From Cloeon dipterum (lineage: Eukaryota > Arthropoda > Insecta > Ephemeroptera > Baetidae), in NCBI RefSeq assembly GCF_949628265.1, contig NC_088788.1, positions 16,616,001 through 16,680,000 on the forward strand: a stretch of 64,000 nt of DNA, given 5' to 3'. Below are positions 1 through 24,823 of the stretch, piece by piece (the first letter of the stretch is position 1; every line of letters begins with the position of its first letter). The notes under the pieces were generated by a model. That model ran no database searches. It was not told where the DNA came from and saw nothing but the letters and a program-made list of their open reading frames with translations. Position numbers and translations under genes: made by a program.

Positions 1-2
1 GG

Positions 3-212
3 TCTTCTCGGCCGCAAGGTCAGTATCGGGGAAACTGGAGGAATCGTTATGACCGCTCTCGTTCTCGCAACAATCGGGAATCTGATGACTATTGCTACTA
101 TCATCGCAGATTCAAAGAGCAAGCCTACAAATGCGAAAAACCATGCTCTTACACTCCTAAAGCTGCCTCCCCTAACTCGACCAACAAGTCAAACTCCAAC
201 GGCAGGGTTTAG
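3..212 (+). CDS. gag: Gag C-terminal fragment of the Ty3/Gypsy element
   Basis: This frame is open from the window edge to a TAG at 210-212. It is rich in Arg, Ser, Asn and Tyr. Near its end it carries a Cys/His cluster of the form CYYHRRF...KC...PCSY. That pattern is the usual tail of Gag proteins of arthropod Ty3/Gypsy elements, where it stands in place of a classical CCHC knuckle and probably binds nucleic acid. The N-terminal capsid region is outside the window. The pol frame is open from 176 and lies in the -1 frame relative to gag, giving a 37-base overlap. I see no slippery heptamer in the correct register, so the mode of pol expression is unknown. Confidence 0.75.
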   Translation, partial: SSRPQGQYRGNWRNRYDRSRSRNNRESDDYCYYHRRFKEQAYKCEKPCSYTPKAASPNSTNKSNSNGRV

Positions 213-3200
213 TGGCCGACAGCTCCTGCCAAGAGGTCACAGGCCGACTCTTTATAACTGATAAAAACTCAAAAGTACAATTTTTGATCGATACAGGCGC
301 TGACCTTTGCGTTTTTCCTCGATCATTAGTTGCTGGCCGTCGCACTCAAACTGATTACAAGCTTTTTGCTGCGAACGGCACTCAAATAAATACTTTTGGC
401 CTTATTTCCATGACTCTGAATTTTGGACTGAGGCGTGATTTCTCCTGGAACTTTGTAATTGCTGATGTCACAAAACCAATTATTGGTATAGACTTCCTTG
501 CCCACTACAATCTGCTGGTGGATGTTCGACGGCGAAGCCTCATCGACGGGACAACCAACCTCTCCATCTGCGGCAGGGCTGATTCAAGTCCTACGCAGAC
601 CAGTGTGAAAGCACTACAAAGCAATATTTCCTCCTACCAAGCAATTTTGCAGGAGTTTCCAGATTTGTTTCGACCTTCTGGCGTGCAAAGAGAGGTGAAG
701 CACAAGACTCAGCATTACATTAGACTGACTGAGGGACCGCCAATTCGTGCGAAGCCGCGCCGTCTCGACCCTCAACGACTGAAAGCGGCTAAAGCAGAGT
801 TCGAGGCTCTGGTAGCGAGTGGTGTTATCCGACGCTCCGACAGCTCTTATGCCTCGGCTCTCCACCTTGTCCCTAAAAAAGACAATTCTTGGCGCCCCTG
901 TGGCGACTACAGAGCGATTAATGCTCGAACTGTCCCAGATATGTATCCTTTGCGCCACATCCAAGATTTTGCTTATAACTTGTCGGGCTGCAAAATTTTC
1001 TCCAAGCTCGATTTAGTTAAAGCATACAATCAGATCCCTGTTAACCCAGATGACGTGCCTAAAACTGCAATTTGCACTCCATTCGGTTTATTTGAATTTA
1101 TTTTCATGCCGTTTGGACTTCGCAATGCTGCTCAAACATGTCAACGCCTGCTCGACGAGATCACCCAAGGTCTCGAATTTTGTTTTCCCTACCTGGACGA
1201 CATCCTGATCGCCTCGAAGGACGAAGAAGAGCATAAGGCACATCTCCGCACGCTTTTCAAGAGACTCAGCGATCACGGAATCCTACTGAACATCGCCAAA
1301 TGCGAGCTAGGAGTCGCTGAAATTGACTTTTTGGGATACAAAATCACTGCAGAAGGAACCAAACCGCGCAATGAACGCGTAGATGCCATTTCCAAGTTCC
1401 CCAAACCCGAGACTTGCGGTCAATTGAGAAGTTTTCTCGGCATGCTAAATTTTTATCATCGGTTCCTGAAGACTGCTGCGCAAGATCAAGCTCCGCTCCA
1501 CGCAATGCTCGCTGGCAAGACGAAGAAACACAAAAATGAGCCCCTGAAATGGTCTGCTGAAACAGAAGCAGCTTTTCAGCAGTGCAAAGACACTTTGGCC
1601 CAGTGCACGCTCCTCGCTCATCCCTTTGACGACAAACCTCTTGCAGTTGTCACTGATGCTTCTGATTTTGCGATGGGCGCAGCGCTTCAACAGCTGGTTG
1701 ATGGTGAGTGGCAACCCTTAGCATTCTATTCCAAAAAGCTCACCCCTTGCCAAAAGAAATATTCGCCTTATGACCGCGAGCTACTTGCGATTTACGAGTC
1801 ATTGAAATATTTTCGTCACATGATAGAAGCGCGAAGTTTTGTCATTTTCACCGATCATGAACCAATAACACACGCCTTCAAACTCAACAGAGACAATTGC
1901 TCCCCTCGTCAATATCGACATCTTGATTTTATCTCCCAATTTACGACCGACATTCGACATATCAACGGACTCCTTAACGTTGTCGCTGATACACTGTCAC
2001 GAGTAGAGATAGAAGCGGTAGAACAGCATCCACTGGACTTCCCTGCGCTGGCGAAATCACAAGAAGAAGATGAGGAGCTGAAGGCGCTACTCAAGAAAGG
2101 CTCCAGCCTCAGGTTGGAGAAAGTTACCATTCCAGGCACGGACTGCGAAATATATTGTGACGTGTCTCAACAAAATCCACGACCATTTCTCACAAAAGCA
2201 TTCAGGCAAAAAGCCTTTGTAAAGCTACACAATCTAAGCCATCCAGGGATAAAAGCCACAAAGCAATTATTTTCATCACGATTTGTCTGGCCGAGAATGC
2301 AGAAAGATGTGGGCGATTGGACCCGCACTTGCCACTCATGCCAGCGGTCGAAAATAACGCGCCATGTCTCGGCGCCACACTCCAGTTTCAACCTGCCAAC
2401 GCAGCGTTTTGCTGTCCTGCACGTCGACCTCGTCATTTTGCCTCAAAGCAAAGGTTACCGCTACATGCTGACCATTGTCGACCGATTCAGCCGTTGGATG
2501 GAGTGCATTCCCCTGGAGAACATGACAGCGGAAACCGTGGTGCGGACCATTTACAACGAGTGGATTCCCCGTTACGGCTGCCCACAAACCATCGTCACCG
2601 ATCAAGGTCGCCAGTTTGAATCCGAAATTTTCAAAATTTTCGCTTCCAGCTTTGGCATTCACCTGACTAGAACAACAGCATATCATCCCCAGTGCAATGG
2701 ACTGGTTGAGCGACTTCACCGCACCCTTAAGACAGCACTCATGTGCCATGATGCCGATTCTTGGACCGAGGTGCTACCAATGGTGCTGCTCGGACTGCGC
2801 ACGCAGTTCAAAGAAGTTCTTCAAGCTTCCGCAGCAGAGGTGCTATATGGTGAGCCACTTCGCATCCCTGGTGAATTTTTCGCTCCGACACAAGATTTGC
2901 CGCTCAGTGCACCAGATTTTGCACGTGAGCACCAGAAACGCATGGCGAAACTTCGCCCTGCACCAGTAAAAGCACACGGAGAGCAAAAAGTTTTCGTTTA
3001 TCAAGATTTGGCTACTTGCCCTTTTGTTTATTTGAGGACTGATTTCGTCCGAAAGCCACTTCAAACGCCCTATACTGGACCACACAGAGTACTCGAACGC
3101 AGTGAGAAGACATTTGTTATCGAGTTTGGCGCAAAGAAGACACGAGTTTCTATTGATAGGCTTAAACCAGCGTTTATACCAGTTGAACAAGACGAGCCAG

Positions 3201-3319
3201 CCGCTGAGAGGACCAAGAAGCCTGAAGAGCCTATTCCTGCTGGTCAAGAACAACCACGGGTGGAGCATCGCTATTTCACGAGGTCAAAGAAGAAATGTAC
3301 CTTTTCGCTCCAACCCTGA
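212..3319 (+). CDS. pol: Pol polyprotein (protease, RT, RNase H, integrase), intact
   Basis: About 1035 codons from the GTG at 212; the frame is open from 176, so the real N terminus is uncertain and is probably made by -1 frameshifting from gag. The aspartic protease motif DTGAD is near residue 27. The reverse transcriptase has YLDD near residue 327. RNase H has TDAS near 481, a conserved Glu in YDRELLA, TDHE, and ADTLSR. Integrase has an N-terminal HH-CC zinc-binding region ([13 protein letters not shown]) and the catalytic triad D, D, E: DLV, TDQG and the E of GLVERLH, with exactly 35 residues between the last two. A GPY/F-like module ([16 protein letters not shown]) follows, and there is no chromodomain. 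All catalytic residues are present. The enzyme copies element RNA into DNA and inserts it into the host genome. Confidence 0.95.
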   Translation: MADSSCQEVTGRLFITDKNSKVQFLIDTGADLCVFPRSLVAGRRTQTDYKLFAANGTQINTFGLISMTLNFGLRRDFSWNFVIADVTKPIIGIDFLAHYNLLVDVRRRSLIDGTTNLSICGRADSSPTQTSVKALQSNISSYQAILQEFPDLFRPSGVQREVKHKTQHYIRLTEGPPIRAKPRRLDPQRLKAAKAEFEALVASGVIRRSDSSYASALHLVPKKDNSWRPCGDYRAINARTVPDMYPLRHIQDFAYNLSGCKIFSKLDLVKAYNQIPVNPDDVPKTAICTPFGLFEFIFMPFGLRNAAQTCQRLLDEITQGLEFCFPYLDDILIASKDEEEHKAHLRTLFKRLSDHGILLNIAKCELGVAEIDFLGYKITAEGTKPRNERVDAISKFPKPETCGQLRSFLGMLNFYHRFLKTAAQDQAPLHAMLAGKTKKHKNEPLKWSAETEAAFQQCKDTLAQCTLLAHPFDDKPLAVVTDASDFAMGAALQQLVDGEWQPLAFYSKKLTPCQKKYSPYDRELLAIYESLKYFRHMIEARSFVIFTDHEPITHAFKLNRDNCSPRQYRHLDFISQFTTDIRHINGLLNVVADTLSRVEIEAVEQHPLDFPALAKSQEEDEELKALLKKGSSLRLEKVTIPGTDCEIYCDVSQQNPRPFLTKAFRQKAFVKLHNLSHPGIKATKQLFSSRFVWPRMQKDVGDWTRTCHSCQRSKITRHVSAPHSSFNLPTQRFAVLHVDLVILPQSKGYRYMLTIVDRFSRWMECIPLENMTAETVVRTIYNEWIPRYGCPQTIVTDQGRQFESEIFKIFASSFGIHLTRTTAYHPQCNGLVERLHRTLKTALMCHDADSWTEVLPMVLLGLRTQFKEVLQASAAEVLYGEPLRIPGEFFAPTQDLPLSAPDFAREHQKRMAKLRPAPVKAHGEQKVFVYQDLATCPFVYLRTDFVRKPLQTPYTGPHRVLERSEKTFVIEFGAKKTRVSIDRLKPAFIPVEQDEPAAERTKKPEEPIPAGQEQPRVEHRYFTRSKKKCTFSLQP

Positions 3320-3343
3320 CTTCCAGTCATAGCAAGGGGCGTA

Positions 3344-3585
3344 TGTAGGGGCACCGTGATTGGCTCGGCGCTCAACATTCATTTTCAACAATCAACACAT
3401 TGTTAGATTTTAAATAAAAGGCGAGAGAAGATTCGGCGACAATCATTCACCAACCATAGGCTGACAAGATCTGAAGAAGACGAACCAGAAGACGAACCAG
3501 GGCCGAGTCAGCGACACGCAGCCATCCTACTCCGCCAATAAACTCCTTTTTTATATGGAAGGTCATACTCTCATTTAGACCCCCA
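3344..3585 (+). repeat. 3' LTR of the Ty3/Gypsy element
   Basis: A purine tract (AGCAAGGGGCG, 3331-3341) precedes a TG at 3344 that starts the likely LTR. Inside are a TATA-like AAATAAAAGG near 3411-3420 and an AATAAA poly(A) signal near 3537. The segment ends near a CA at 3584-3585, just before an ATATATATA run. The length is about 242 bp. Because the 5' LTR is outside the window the exact ends cannot be verified, and the TG...CA limits are my inference. Confidence 0.6.
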
Positions 3586-4931
3586 TATATATAACATTTA
3601 ATCAACTTCTGATTTAAAAATTCGATTTTTAAGCATCCACCAACGTTTTCAGAGTTCTATGCCACTGCATCAAAATTTATCATATTAAATAAATTTACCA
3701 CAACTGAAACAGAGCATCATAATAGTGTCTGAGCGATGTGATGATAATAAAAACTAAACTGAAATTCATATTCAAATGATGTATGGTTGTTAAGATTCAA
3801 GTCACCATTCTGTAAAGAAATATTTATAGGCTGGGACTTGAAAGTTAACTTATCAGCGTAATTATCAATTTATCAAAGTCAAGAGATAAAAAGTCCACGC
3901 ACAATTTTATCTGAGCATAAATTAAGCAAAAGTCAGTGTGGTTTTATTTATTATTTTTTTAGTTGGTCATATCAACAAAGTAGCATAAATCTCCAATAAA
4001 TTCTAAATGTAAGTCAAAGTGGCATTCCCAGCAATTTTGTAAAATTATTATATTAAATTGGGCTATTTTGAAATAGGTTACATTTAAAAAGTAGGTTTAA
4101 AAATTTTGATTTAGTTGATTCCCAATACAAAAATTTTAAGGTATCAAGCATATTTAACTAATATGCATAATAAGAAGAATACCATACTGATGCAAAAATT
4201 TGATGAGTTTAAATTTAAAAAAAAATAATAAAAGCAATCTAATTAAAAATCTGGAATCTCATTTAGAACCTTAAAACGGAAAATTAACCAATGAACCAAG
4301 TTTTGTTCATGATTTCATATGATTTTGTATGCACCAAAATGGCCATTATCCTCATGCTGCTGCAAAGAAAAACAAGAAAAGCATTTTCTTTCGAATTTTA
4401 CACAAACAACCAGATGCGCGTGTCAAATTCAGTTCTTTGAAATTAACAGGCGGTCTGTGTTTGAATTTATACTTTAAAAATACAAAAGGCGAAAACGGTT
4501 AGCACTATTGTATGGATATATGACCGCCGTCCTAAAGAAATATCCTTCTTTAAGGTTGCACATTGGGAACTTGTTGATCGACATTTTCTCAGTCTTTCAC
4601 ATTTCCAAGATAAATGATTTTCTTCTGGCTGACCAAGTTGTGTTATTTTTATACATCTGGTCGTGACGGATGTTCATTAATCATTGCTCAAGTATTGAGT
4701 CTGGTTTCTCATTGGTTTCTTCTAATTACCTTAATCACCTATCCATTCTATTATTTATTACAAAAATTATTTTATACTTGCAAAAATAACTTTGGGATAT
4801 TACAAGCTGAACAATTTCAACTTTATATTAAAGGTCACAGATGAAAGTTTTCACTCATAACAACTGTCAAAAATCAAACCACTGCAGGAGGCAGCTAAGA
4901 GAGAAATTTGATCCCAAAAGTCAAGACATAC
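3586..4931. other. AT-rich non-coding stretch next to ARID5
   Basis: No convincing exon, RNA gene or repeat was seen. The stretch lies downstream (minus strand) of the last visible ARID5 exon, whose donor GTATGT follows at 4931, so it is most simply part of an intron that runs past the retrotransposon. Confidence 0.5.
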
Positions 4932-16848
<11,917 letters not shown>

Positions 16849-17574
16849 TTTTAAACGCGATTTGAATTAGAGCAGTCCGAAACACACGTTTGAATCGCAC
16901 ATCGGTTCACTTTGTAATACACCAATTATGACGTCACGTGGTGTAGATCGTATATACCCGCTAGAGGGGGACACGGCTGCGACTGCTAGATGAGAAGGCT
17001 TTTTGGAGCACTACCTGCTGGCAGTTGACCGAACTTTTATTGCTGAAGTAGTAAGGGATATTCCTACCTCTGTTCTGCGTCCGTGTCACTATCACTAATG
17101 CTGGGCTGCTGGCAAAAAGTTGTTTTATGCTTTTATATACAAGTCAGTTACAATAAATCCCAAAAACAATAATAATGAACAATGAGCAAACCATTGTTTA
17201 ATTTTGGTTTGTCAAAAGCTATTACTTAATAGCATAGATTAGAATGGAAGAACCGCCACATTGAAGGGCCTGGAGTGAATATTATTTTATTAAACTATAT
17301 CATGATTAAGTTAACTCAGTTAACTATAACATAACTCTGAGACTCCCTGCCTGTTCCTTCTAATAATAATTAAGGTATGATAGACTTTTGATACCTAAAT
17401 AACTGATCTGACTTAAATATTCCATAATGATAATTAGCTTTCTCTTCCTACCACAATTTTTCCAAATTTTCGCCACTCTGGACAACTTACACGACATAAC
17501 AGGAGATTGATGAAAACAATGTTATCATTTTTTTATTTTTTATTTTTTTAAGATGATACAAAGAATAAGGAAAA
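16849..17574. other. ARID5 promoter region and gap to RpL26
   Basis: Between the ARID5 start codon (16848) and the RpL26 stop codon. Just upstream of ARID5 are a palindromic TGACGTCA at 16929-16936, continued as CACGTG, and a TATATA at 16953, which suit a core promoter region. The remainder is AT-rich, with no coding signal and presumably the RpL26 3' UTR near 17.5 kb. Confidence 0.5.
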
Positions 17575-18933
17575 TTACGACGTTTCCATGGCAGTGCCAG
17601 TGGTCGCCGCAGCAGCGCTCTCCTCACTGTACTTGCCCTTTTCCAAACCCTTAGCCTTTGCGCGGCCCTCAGCTCTACGTTCAATAATTTTCTTCCTGTC
17701 CTTGTCCATCTTCAACTTAACGATAACCACCTGAAAAACGCAAGATTTAAAATTAATTAATACGGCGATTTATTGTTATGTTAATTCAAATCGTGCATAT
17801 AGTGCAACATCTAAAAGTAATGCCGGCTGGTACATGTCTATCGCTTTCTTCTGGTGTAAATTTGAAATATAAATCGCATCAAACAATATTGTTAATTAAA
17901 TTCATCTTGAGCTATTCAAAATGATGAGTGGAGATTTTGAGAAAAAGTCAGATCACGGATTTTTCCCAAATTAAAAAAAAAATGTAAGTCTAGAGCGATT
18001 GTAACATTCCCTAAATTCCAAATAATATCTTATCCAATTCCTAATAATAAATTTAAATTTATCTATTATACAAAACATTAAAAAAGCCACTAAAGCAATT
18101 GAAATGACTAATTTATTTAATTATGGACTAATAATTAAGGGCAAAAAATAAGAAATAAAAATACTACATAATTCAGCTGGGCTTTTGTTTAAAGGACAAG
18201 CAGCTGTATCTGTCATGGCTGGAAATTAATCCAAAAAAATAAAATTGATTGAACTTAGCGTCTTCTCTAAAATCACGATCAATTTGCAAGTTTTTACGTT
18301 GGAGCAAATTTTGGTTTCAAGAAGAAAACAATTTGTACCCAATCGGACAATTTTTTTAAAAAACGATCGGACATAAAAATACCTTGGAGGGGTGGATGCC
18401 GACGTAGGTGCTGGCACCGTTGGCCTTCTCGCGCTGAATCCTTTCAATGTGGACAACAAATTTCTTGCGGTACACCTGCACCACCTTTCCAACCTGCTGT
18501 CCCTTGTAGTGACCACGCACAACCTGTTCAGAAAAAAACTGTTTAGCAGAAATCTACGAACAAACACAAGATCTGGGGTGGTAAAATCATAATCAGAGCC
18601 TAAGTTTTCTGCATGAACAGGTTCGGATTCGGTCTGGACGCCGGTCCAAGACAGGAAAACCCCGCCCCAGGCCGGGCCCTAGACCACCTCATCTGCACAA
18701 TCAGTGAATGGTTTATGTCATCACGAGAAAGATGTGAAAAGGCTAGGACTGAAAGATTCAAGTACCTGGACTTCGTCGTCCTTTCTAATGGGCATGGTCT
18801 TGACGTTGTACTTGGACCTCAGTTCTTTGGACAACGGCGAGGACATGAGTCGCCTCCGCACGTGCGAAGGGGCGGTGAAGTGCCTCTTTCTGTTTTGTCT
18901 TCTAGACGCAGACACATATTTGTTCAACTTCAT
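17575..18933 (-). CDS. RpL26: 60S ribosomal protein L26 (uL24)
   Basis: Three coding exons close in frame to 154 aa: 18933-18766, 18523-18383 and 17727-17575. The protein starts [19 protein letters not shown], has the conserved [17 protein letters not shown] block and the KOW-type segment ([26 protein letters not shown]), and continues with [21 protein letters not shown]. Family members are about 145 aa; the extra residues are in an Ala/Thr-rich tail ([16 protein letters not shown]). It is a component of the large ribosomal subunit near the exit tunnel. The ATG lies 13 bases after a 3' splice site (TTTTACAG), and a leader exon ends with a GTATGT donor at 19307. It is transcribed in the same direction as ARID5 and Cdc25. 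Confidence 0.96.
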
Positions 18934-19306
18934 TGTGGACGCAGTCTGTAAAAGAATGAAAACATGAGCTTCACTCGAAGTAAACAAACACTTAGATTAG
19001 AAAACTCTGCATTTAAGGAAGAAGCTAGAGGACGTTTTAATTGGAAAAAGGCTCGTTTTGAAGAATATTCCAACAATTTTGTTATAGGTTTACAAATTCT
19101 GATAACAACAACCACGCTATGTCGGCATTTTTAAATCACATGGGAAGTTTTTTCGAATAAAAATTTAAAGCCATCTAAGGCGATGAACACAAATGACGAT
19201 TCAGATTGGACGTGAAATTTACTGCAGAGACATTTTCAGACGGTACTTATGCTGATTTTTCAGTATTTGTTCCCGATTTAGATGGATTTTTGGAACGTCA
19301 ACATAC

Positions 19307-19350
19307 CTTTCAGGCAGCTCCACGAAACCAGATTCCGTAAAGAAAAACCT
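19307..19350 (-). promoter_or_regulatory. RpL26: RpL26 leader exon and probable start-site region
   Basis: On the minus strand a short exon ends at 19307 with the donor CTGAAAG|GTATGT, and the next acceptor is 13 bases before the RpL26 ATG. A pyrimidine run TTTTTCTTT at 19347-19339 is where a 5'TOP-like start would be expected for a ribosomal protein gene. The exact start is inferred. Confidence 0.5.
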
Positions 19351-21307
19351 ACGCCTGCGTCGTGCGTTCTACGTTCGTCGTTTGTTTACTACCTCCAGCA
19401 TCCACCGCAGGGTGGCAGCATTGAGCATAGTAGACGACTAGCGGGCGGGCACTGCACGCTTCTAAATCTCACGACATTGGGAGGGAAGATGCGCGCGTAA
19501 TTCTTTGCGGCAAAATCTTATCCACAATTTATTTATCGAATTAATTTTCTATGTTCTCATTTTGTACGAGCTGGAGCTGATTACATGAATAAACTTTAAT
19601 AAAGATAACACAGAACACACTGAGATGACTAATGTGTGTTAAAATTTTGTTTTGGATTCTTCCCAATGCAAATATATTATACATAATATTATTATATTAT
19701 GCAAAAATAAATACTATAATTACGGTAATTACACGTTCTTTGTCTCACAATAAGCCTGAATCAAATTCTAAAAAAAAAAATAAAAAAATCTCATATCCTT
19801 GAAATTAAATTTCCGCATAAAACGGAAACCGTCTTATCAAAACACATCCGAAATTTCAATGAAATATTTTGGATAAGCTAATAAATTTGGATTACTAGAT
19901 TTAATTTTATATTATCAAGGTAAACCTTCACAACGTAATACCTCTATTTTATTAAAAATAAAATCAGAGGTTTGCACTCTCTGAAAGACGACTACAACTA
20001 CAAAGTGTAATGAGCGCCCTGTTGACCGCGCTAAAAACCCTTTATGACAGCGTTCCAGGAGAACTAGAATACACTTGGGAGCCTATTGAGAATAAACCAT
20101 AAACGATGGACCACCCCAGTTAAAAAATGTGTGTACACGAGACAAAGGCAGAGGACTTTCACAATGCCTTAGGCTGTGATTTATATGTTAGGTCTATGTT
20201 TAAGTGTTTTTAGAAAAATATTTTTTAGACATGCTGAGGAATGTGCAAGGCGAATGGAAACGCTGCCTTTGTGCTTGGGTCAGTGGCTCATGAGAGTCAT
20301 GAGTCATCAATTTTCTTTTAAAATCGTCAACAAGCACCCAAATGCACCCTCCATATTCTTTCCTTTGAATATTTTCAACCTAGACTTAATGATTTTTCTT
20401 TCAGAACACCATGACCAGAAATAAAAGTGATACTTAAAAATACCTGCTTATTTGAAATTTAATTTGAGTCACTGAATCAAACTTAGATATTATGAAGAAA
20501 AAATAATAAAATTGAAGATATTCTACGTTAAAAAATATTTGTCAACAAACAACGATATTTTTGAAAAAGTGATTTTCATCAATCATCACATTTTTTTAAT
20601 TTTCAAGAGGGTTACGCTTATATTGATTCGTTTTTTATTTTTAATTTGTATTCGAATGTATAATGAATATGAACTATTATAAATAAACTGCAAAGTTTTT
20701 TCTCTTTTAAGTGATTTTGAACACCATCATATTCCGGTTTTATTAGAGTTGGTTGGTAATGTACACAGTACACGCCGATGAGATTAACTTTTAGACATAG
20801 ATTATAGATTTCAGTTTCCATGTTTGTATTGCAATAAACCCCTGGATGAGATAATGCATTCATGTCCGTCTTACACACAAAATTACGTAGCGATATTTAC
20901 GAAAATCCTGGTACACGTTGAACACACTCATCCTCAAAAGTCAGTTGGGAAGAGGAGGCTTTCATCATTGTGGTTTTATTCAAGTTAGTAAAGTCCCACA
21001 GAATATCAAACGCGACAGCCAAGTGGAGGAAAGTAAGGTAGAGAGGAAAAAACCCTTTTTAAATCCGCATTCCTCGGGTGAAGATCAAAGCAGTGAAATT
21101 TGTTAGCAAAATACATGTTTGAGCACTTCTAGTCAATGAGGCAGACAAAGAGACCTAATTCAACAAACACCACAAAAACGCTTACGCTCCGTTAAATTTC
21201 TATTTACACAACAAATAACTGGGCGTTATATAAATCATCTGGGAGAACTGATACAAGTATCAAAAACTGTGATGTGTAATGCGATTGTGAAATTCATTTA
21301 GAAAAAA
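19351..21307. other. Intergenic region between RpL26 and Cdc25
   Basis: A GC-richer patch at 19.36-19.5 kb is probably the RpL26 promoter. The remainder is AT-rich with no credible exon on either strand, and its right end should hold the Cdc25 3' UTR. Confidence 0.5.
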
Positions 21308-24300
21308 TCAGACGTCAAGGCGTTTCAGCGAAAATTTGCTGGGCATCAGTCTGCTGTTCGGGATGCTCTTCACGTCACCGGCCCACGAGCGCGACTTGGA
21401 CCTGAAGTGCTTCAGGTCGGCCTCGTTGCCCTGGTTCAGCATGGGCGTGTAGCTTTGCGGCTCGCACAGCTCCGGGTGCGACTCGAAGAAGGCCTTGTAG
21501 CCGCCGTGCAGCAGATACATCTCAGGGTAGAACAAGTTAGGGTAGCACTCCTTGTTGGCGGCCCTGTCGCAGCCGCGAAGGTAACGAGACCTGAATGCAC
21601 AAGGACGAATATTTTAATATTCAATCGTGAAAATCACTATTAAATAAAACATGTGTACCCTTTTGTAATGCAAATATACAAATCCAATCAAAATTTTTCA
21701 AACAATATTTTGGACAATTATTTGGTTTCTCTTTTTCAAAGATTTTGCTACACATTTGTATTTTTGACCAATCAAAATATTTTTTTTCTGAATCAACGAT
21801 GGCAGCAGTGGGCAAAATAATTAAATGTTGGGTGTTAAGAAACTTATTACTGATTATTCACCTCAAAATCTAATATAAAACAAAATTTTGTGCTTTAACT
21901 CTTGAATAAAATACATTCTTCTACTTATAGGAAATTTTGATTCTTTTTGCACACTATTATATTGAAAGTTTGTAGTTTTGTTTTTAATATTTGAAACTTA
22001 CAGGCAAGGGGCTCGCTCTGAGGAGAATTCACAGTGAAAAATGAGAATGTGTCTCTGCTCGGAGGAGGCGCTGGGTAGGCGGCACTTTGTGATGAATTCC
22101 TCTTCGATGAGATCTTTGGAAAAAAGGTTGATGGCACCGCGGATGTGTCCGCCGGCGTATTCGTAAGGGTATCTGCAGTCGACGACGCGGAAGACAATCT
22201 GATCGAGGTTGAACTGGCCACTCAGCAGTCCGGCCAGTGTTTCTGACGAGATCGTCTTGAGATCCTGGTGTTTCCCGTTCATCAGGGGCAGCACGTAGGG
22301 CTTGCTGAAGTCGCCAATCAGCATAGAATCGGCATAAGCTGAAATTTGATGCCAAATTATAACAATAATTTCATGATAATGTAATGAGTTATTTTTAATA
22401 ATTTTAACATTGGCCTTGAAATTATTTCATCTGTCTCTGTATTATTAAACATCTTAAATTTTGTATGTAAATAAAATTTATATCATTTTCATGACAGTTT
22501 GAGCTTAATTTTAAGGTTTTTTATTATTGTTGTTTTCAAACAAAAAATTATTTTTAAATAATATTTCAACTCACATCTTTCAACGGAGTTCTTGATAATG
22601 GCATCAGTGTCGGAGAAGCTGCGTTTGAACTTATCGATGGCCGGCGACTTGCTTTTCTGAAATCCGTAGTTGAGCAGTGAGCTCTGCGTGAGTGCATTGT
22701 TGTTGGGCGGAAGACTGTTGCTGTTCTCCCGCAGGGGATTGGCTGGGGTGAACGTGCGTCGCTTCTTGGCCGCTGGTTGAAACGGCGAATCTATGCACGA
22801 GTCTGAGTCGGACGGCGGCACAGGGCGCTTGAACGCGAATGAATTGGGGCCAACTACTTCCATGGGGTCGTGAATCACTTCAAGACTCGGACTCTTGAAC
22901 AGATTCTGGCGGACCTGAAGGGAATAACATTGTTAATTTTAAGTTCAAATTTCTTTGACTCGTTTTAGGAGAAAATAAGACAGTTACTTTTGCAGATAAA
23001 AAAAAACAAATTGTGTATTTTTTAAATTTTACAAATACATTGATGTTTTTAAATTATGGTCCAATATTTCTATTTTAAAGTATATTTTTACAAATCAGGA
23101 TCATATGAATTTTCTGTGAAATAAATATTAGGTGACCGTTTTTTAAGTTAGATTTTTAAAATTCATGTTTTGAAATTGACATTTTTTTTTGTAAGAATTT
23201 TGAGAAATATTTGCAACATTTTAAGAATATTATCCAGAGAGAACTTGAATCGTGTAGGAAAATTATGATTGGAAAAAACTGTACTTTCCTGGGAAAACCA
23301 CATCAGGCGCGTGTGCGAAAAAATTATGGTTTGGAGAACCAAATATAAAATTAGAAAAGATGTCACTGAACGTGAAATTCAAGCAAAAATGACAATATCT
23401 ATGCGAAGTGATGCCAACAATGACAGATTCAATAGGCAAAAAAGTTTGAAGATGTATTCAATTGTTTATTCACAAAATGAGGACCGTCCGCTTAATTGAA
23501 CTTTCTCCAATTTGTTAGTTTTTTTTTTAATTTTAAGTGGCAAGTTTTAGAATAATTATTACCTTTGAGGTAGGAGGAGTGTCAAAATCATTGCTGGAGA
23601 GGCTGCGAATGAGACTTCTTTTCGCGCTCGAGGGTCCGCTCATCGACCTTTTTGGACTGTCGCCGTGGATGTGGCCCTTAAGGAGGTTGCTAATTCCCGA
23701 AGGCGCATTTGGAGACATTGGCTCGTCCTTGCAACACAATTATCACTATGTTTAGTCTTTAATTCGGTTAAATCATAAAGGCGAAGCAAAAAAAAAAAAA
23801 AAGATTTCAGGCTCACCTCTTTGTCGCTATTGAGGAAGTCTAGAAAGCCGTCATCGATGGACTCGGAGCCGGAGGAAAGGGAGCGGAAGAATTTGAAGTT
23901 GCTGTGCGGTGATATTGGTGCTACATCCTGCCGCAGCTTGGCCACAATGGCCGGCTGTGTAAACTTGAAGCTGCTCGCCGGGTCGTCCAGCACACTGTCC
24001 TGAGAGGTGTCCTTCAGCAGAAAGTCAGCCGTCGAATGGTTTTCTTTGTTTTTAATTCCACCCGGAGACAGTTGATTGCATTCTCTCGCCCTGCATCAAA
24101 ATAACAATAAAATTATACAATTTATTTGTTCCATAAAAACAAGTCATCCATTTCAAAATTTTAAAAGTTGTAATTCGTGCAAGAAATGTTTTAATAACTA
24201 ATATATTAAAATTGACACTGTTAAAATCTGGGAATTTGCGATTATTTTTAATTCATTCAGCTAAAGATCCGATATTTTATGTTTGTGTTCTCACCTCAGA

Positions 24301-24823
24301 GGAGACCCGGGGCTGCTGATTTTAGCAGAGGTCCTGAAGATGCTGGAATAATTCAAAATGGTCAATATTTTTTTTCATTCGGATTTCATTCTTATATGAG
24401 TTAGGAAACGAATAAGTTGGGTAATGGAACATTCCGTTTTAGAAATATAAAACAGTAATACTTGTAAATCAATATGACGTGACAAAATTTGTTAAGAAAG
24501 GTCTGCGCAATAGTTCGTTTCCTAATCGAGCATGGCAAGTTTTAGTTTTCACGGCCAACGTGCGACGGTACCACACCATGCGGCCCTGACCGAAAAAACA
24601 AAGGGTGTAACCACCGAACACACCCCTCGTGCAGCTCCCCCTCGCGCCAAAAGCAGTAAGGGCGCCGCAAGGGTTTCGAATATTTTGAAAAATTTTGAAT
24701 CAGGCAAAGTAAAAAGCTGTACCTGCAAATATCGCAGTAGCGCAGCTCCGAATGGACGGAGTTTGGGCTGCAACGACTAGCATTCTCAGGGGTGAGTGCG
24801 GGTGCCGCGGTTCGACAGTGCAT
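21308..24823 (-). CDS. Cdc25: Cdc25/String M-phase inducer phosphatase
   Basis: Seven exons close in frame to 515 aa: 24823-24723, 24342-24295, 24090-23817, 23727-23563, 22914-22575, 22338-22002 and 21590-21308. The C-terminal half is a rhodanese-fold Cdc25 catalytic domain: LIGDFSKPYVLPLMNGKHQD, DCRYPYEYAGGHIRGA, and the active site HCEFSSERAP (Cys-x5-Arg), then YPEMYLLHGGYKAFF and LCEP. It removes inhibitory phosphates from Cdk1 and so triggers mitosis. The N-terminal half is regulatory and Ser/Pro-rich, with a KEN degron-like motif (24047-24039), a basic KKRR and a probable 14-3-3-type site FKRSFSD where String has a related motif. The chosen ATG lies about 80 bases downstream of two TATCGATA boxes. 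Longer forms starting at 34971 or 37167 may exist. Confidence 0.95.

Larger units (their letters stand above)
1..3585 (+). mobile_element. Ty3/Gypsy LTR retrotransposon, 5' part outside window
   Basis: The interval holds, in order, the end of a gag frame, a complete pol frame and one LTR-like terminal segment. The pol order is protease, reverse transcriptase, RNase H, integrase, which defines the Ty3/Gypsy (Metaviridae-like) group rather than Copia. No envelope frame follows pol: the polypurine tract and LTR begin about 12-25 bases after its stop. The 5' LTR and most of gag lie left of position 1, so a target-site duplication cannot be checked. The pol frame has no stop or frameshift, which suggests a fairly young copy. 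The element reads on the plus strand, opposite to the ARID5 gene, whose visible exons end at 4932, and it may sit in an intron or just downstream of that gene. Confidence 0.93.

Noticed and set aside
205..211. GGGTTTA as a -1 frameshift site
   Set aside because: Its register matches the pol frame, not gag, so it does not fit the standard slippery-site rule.
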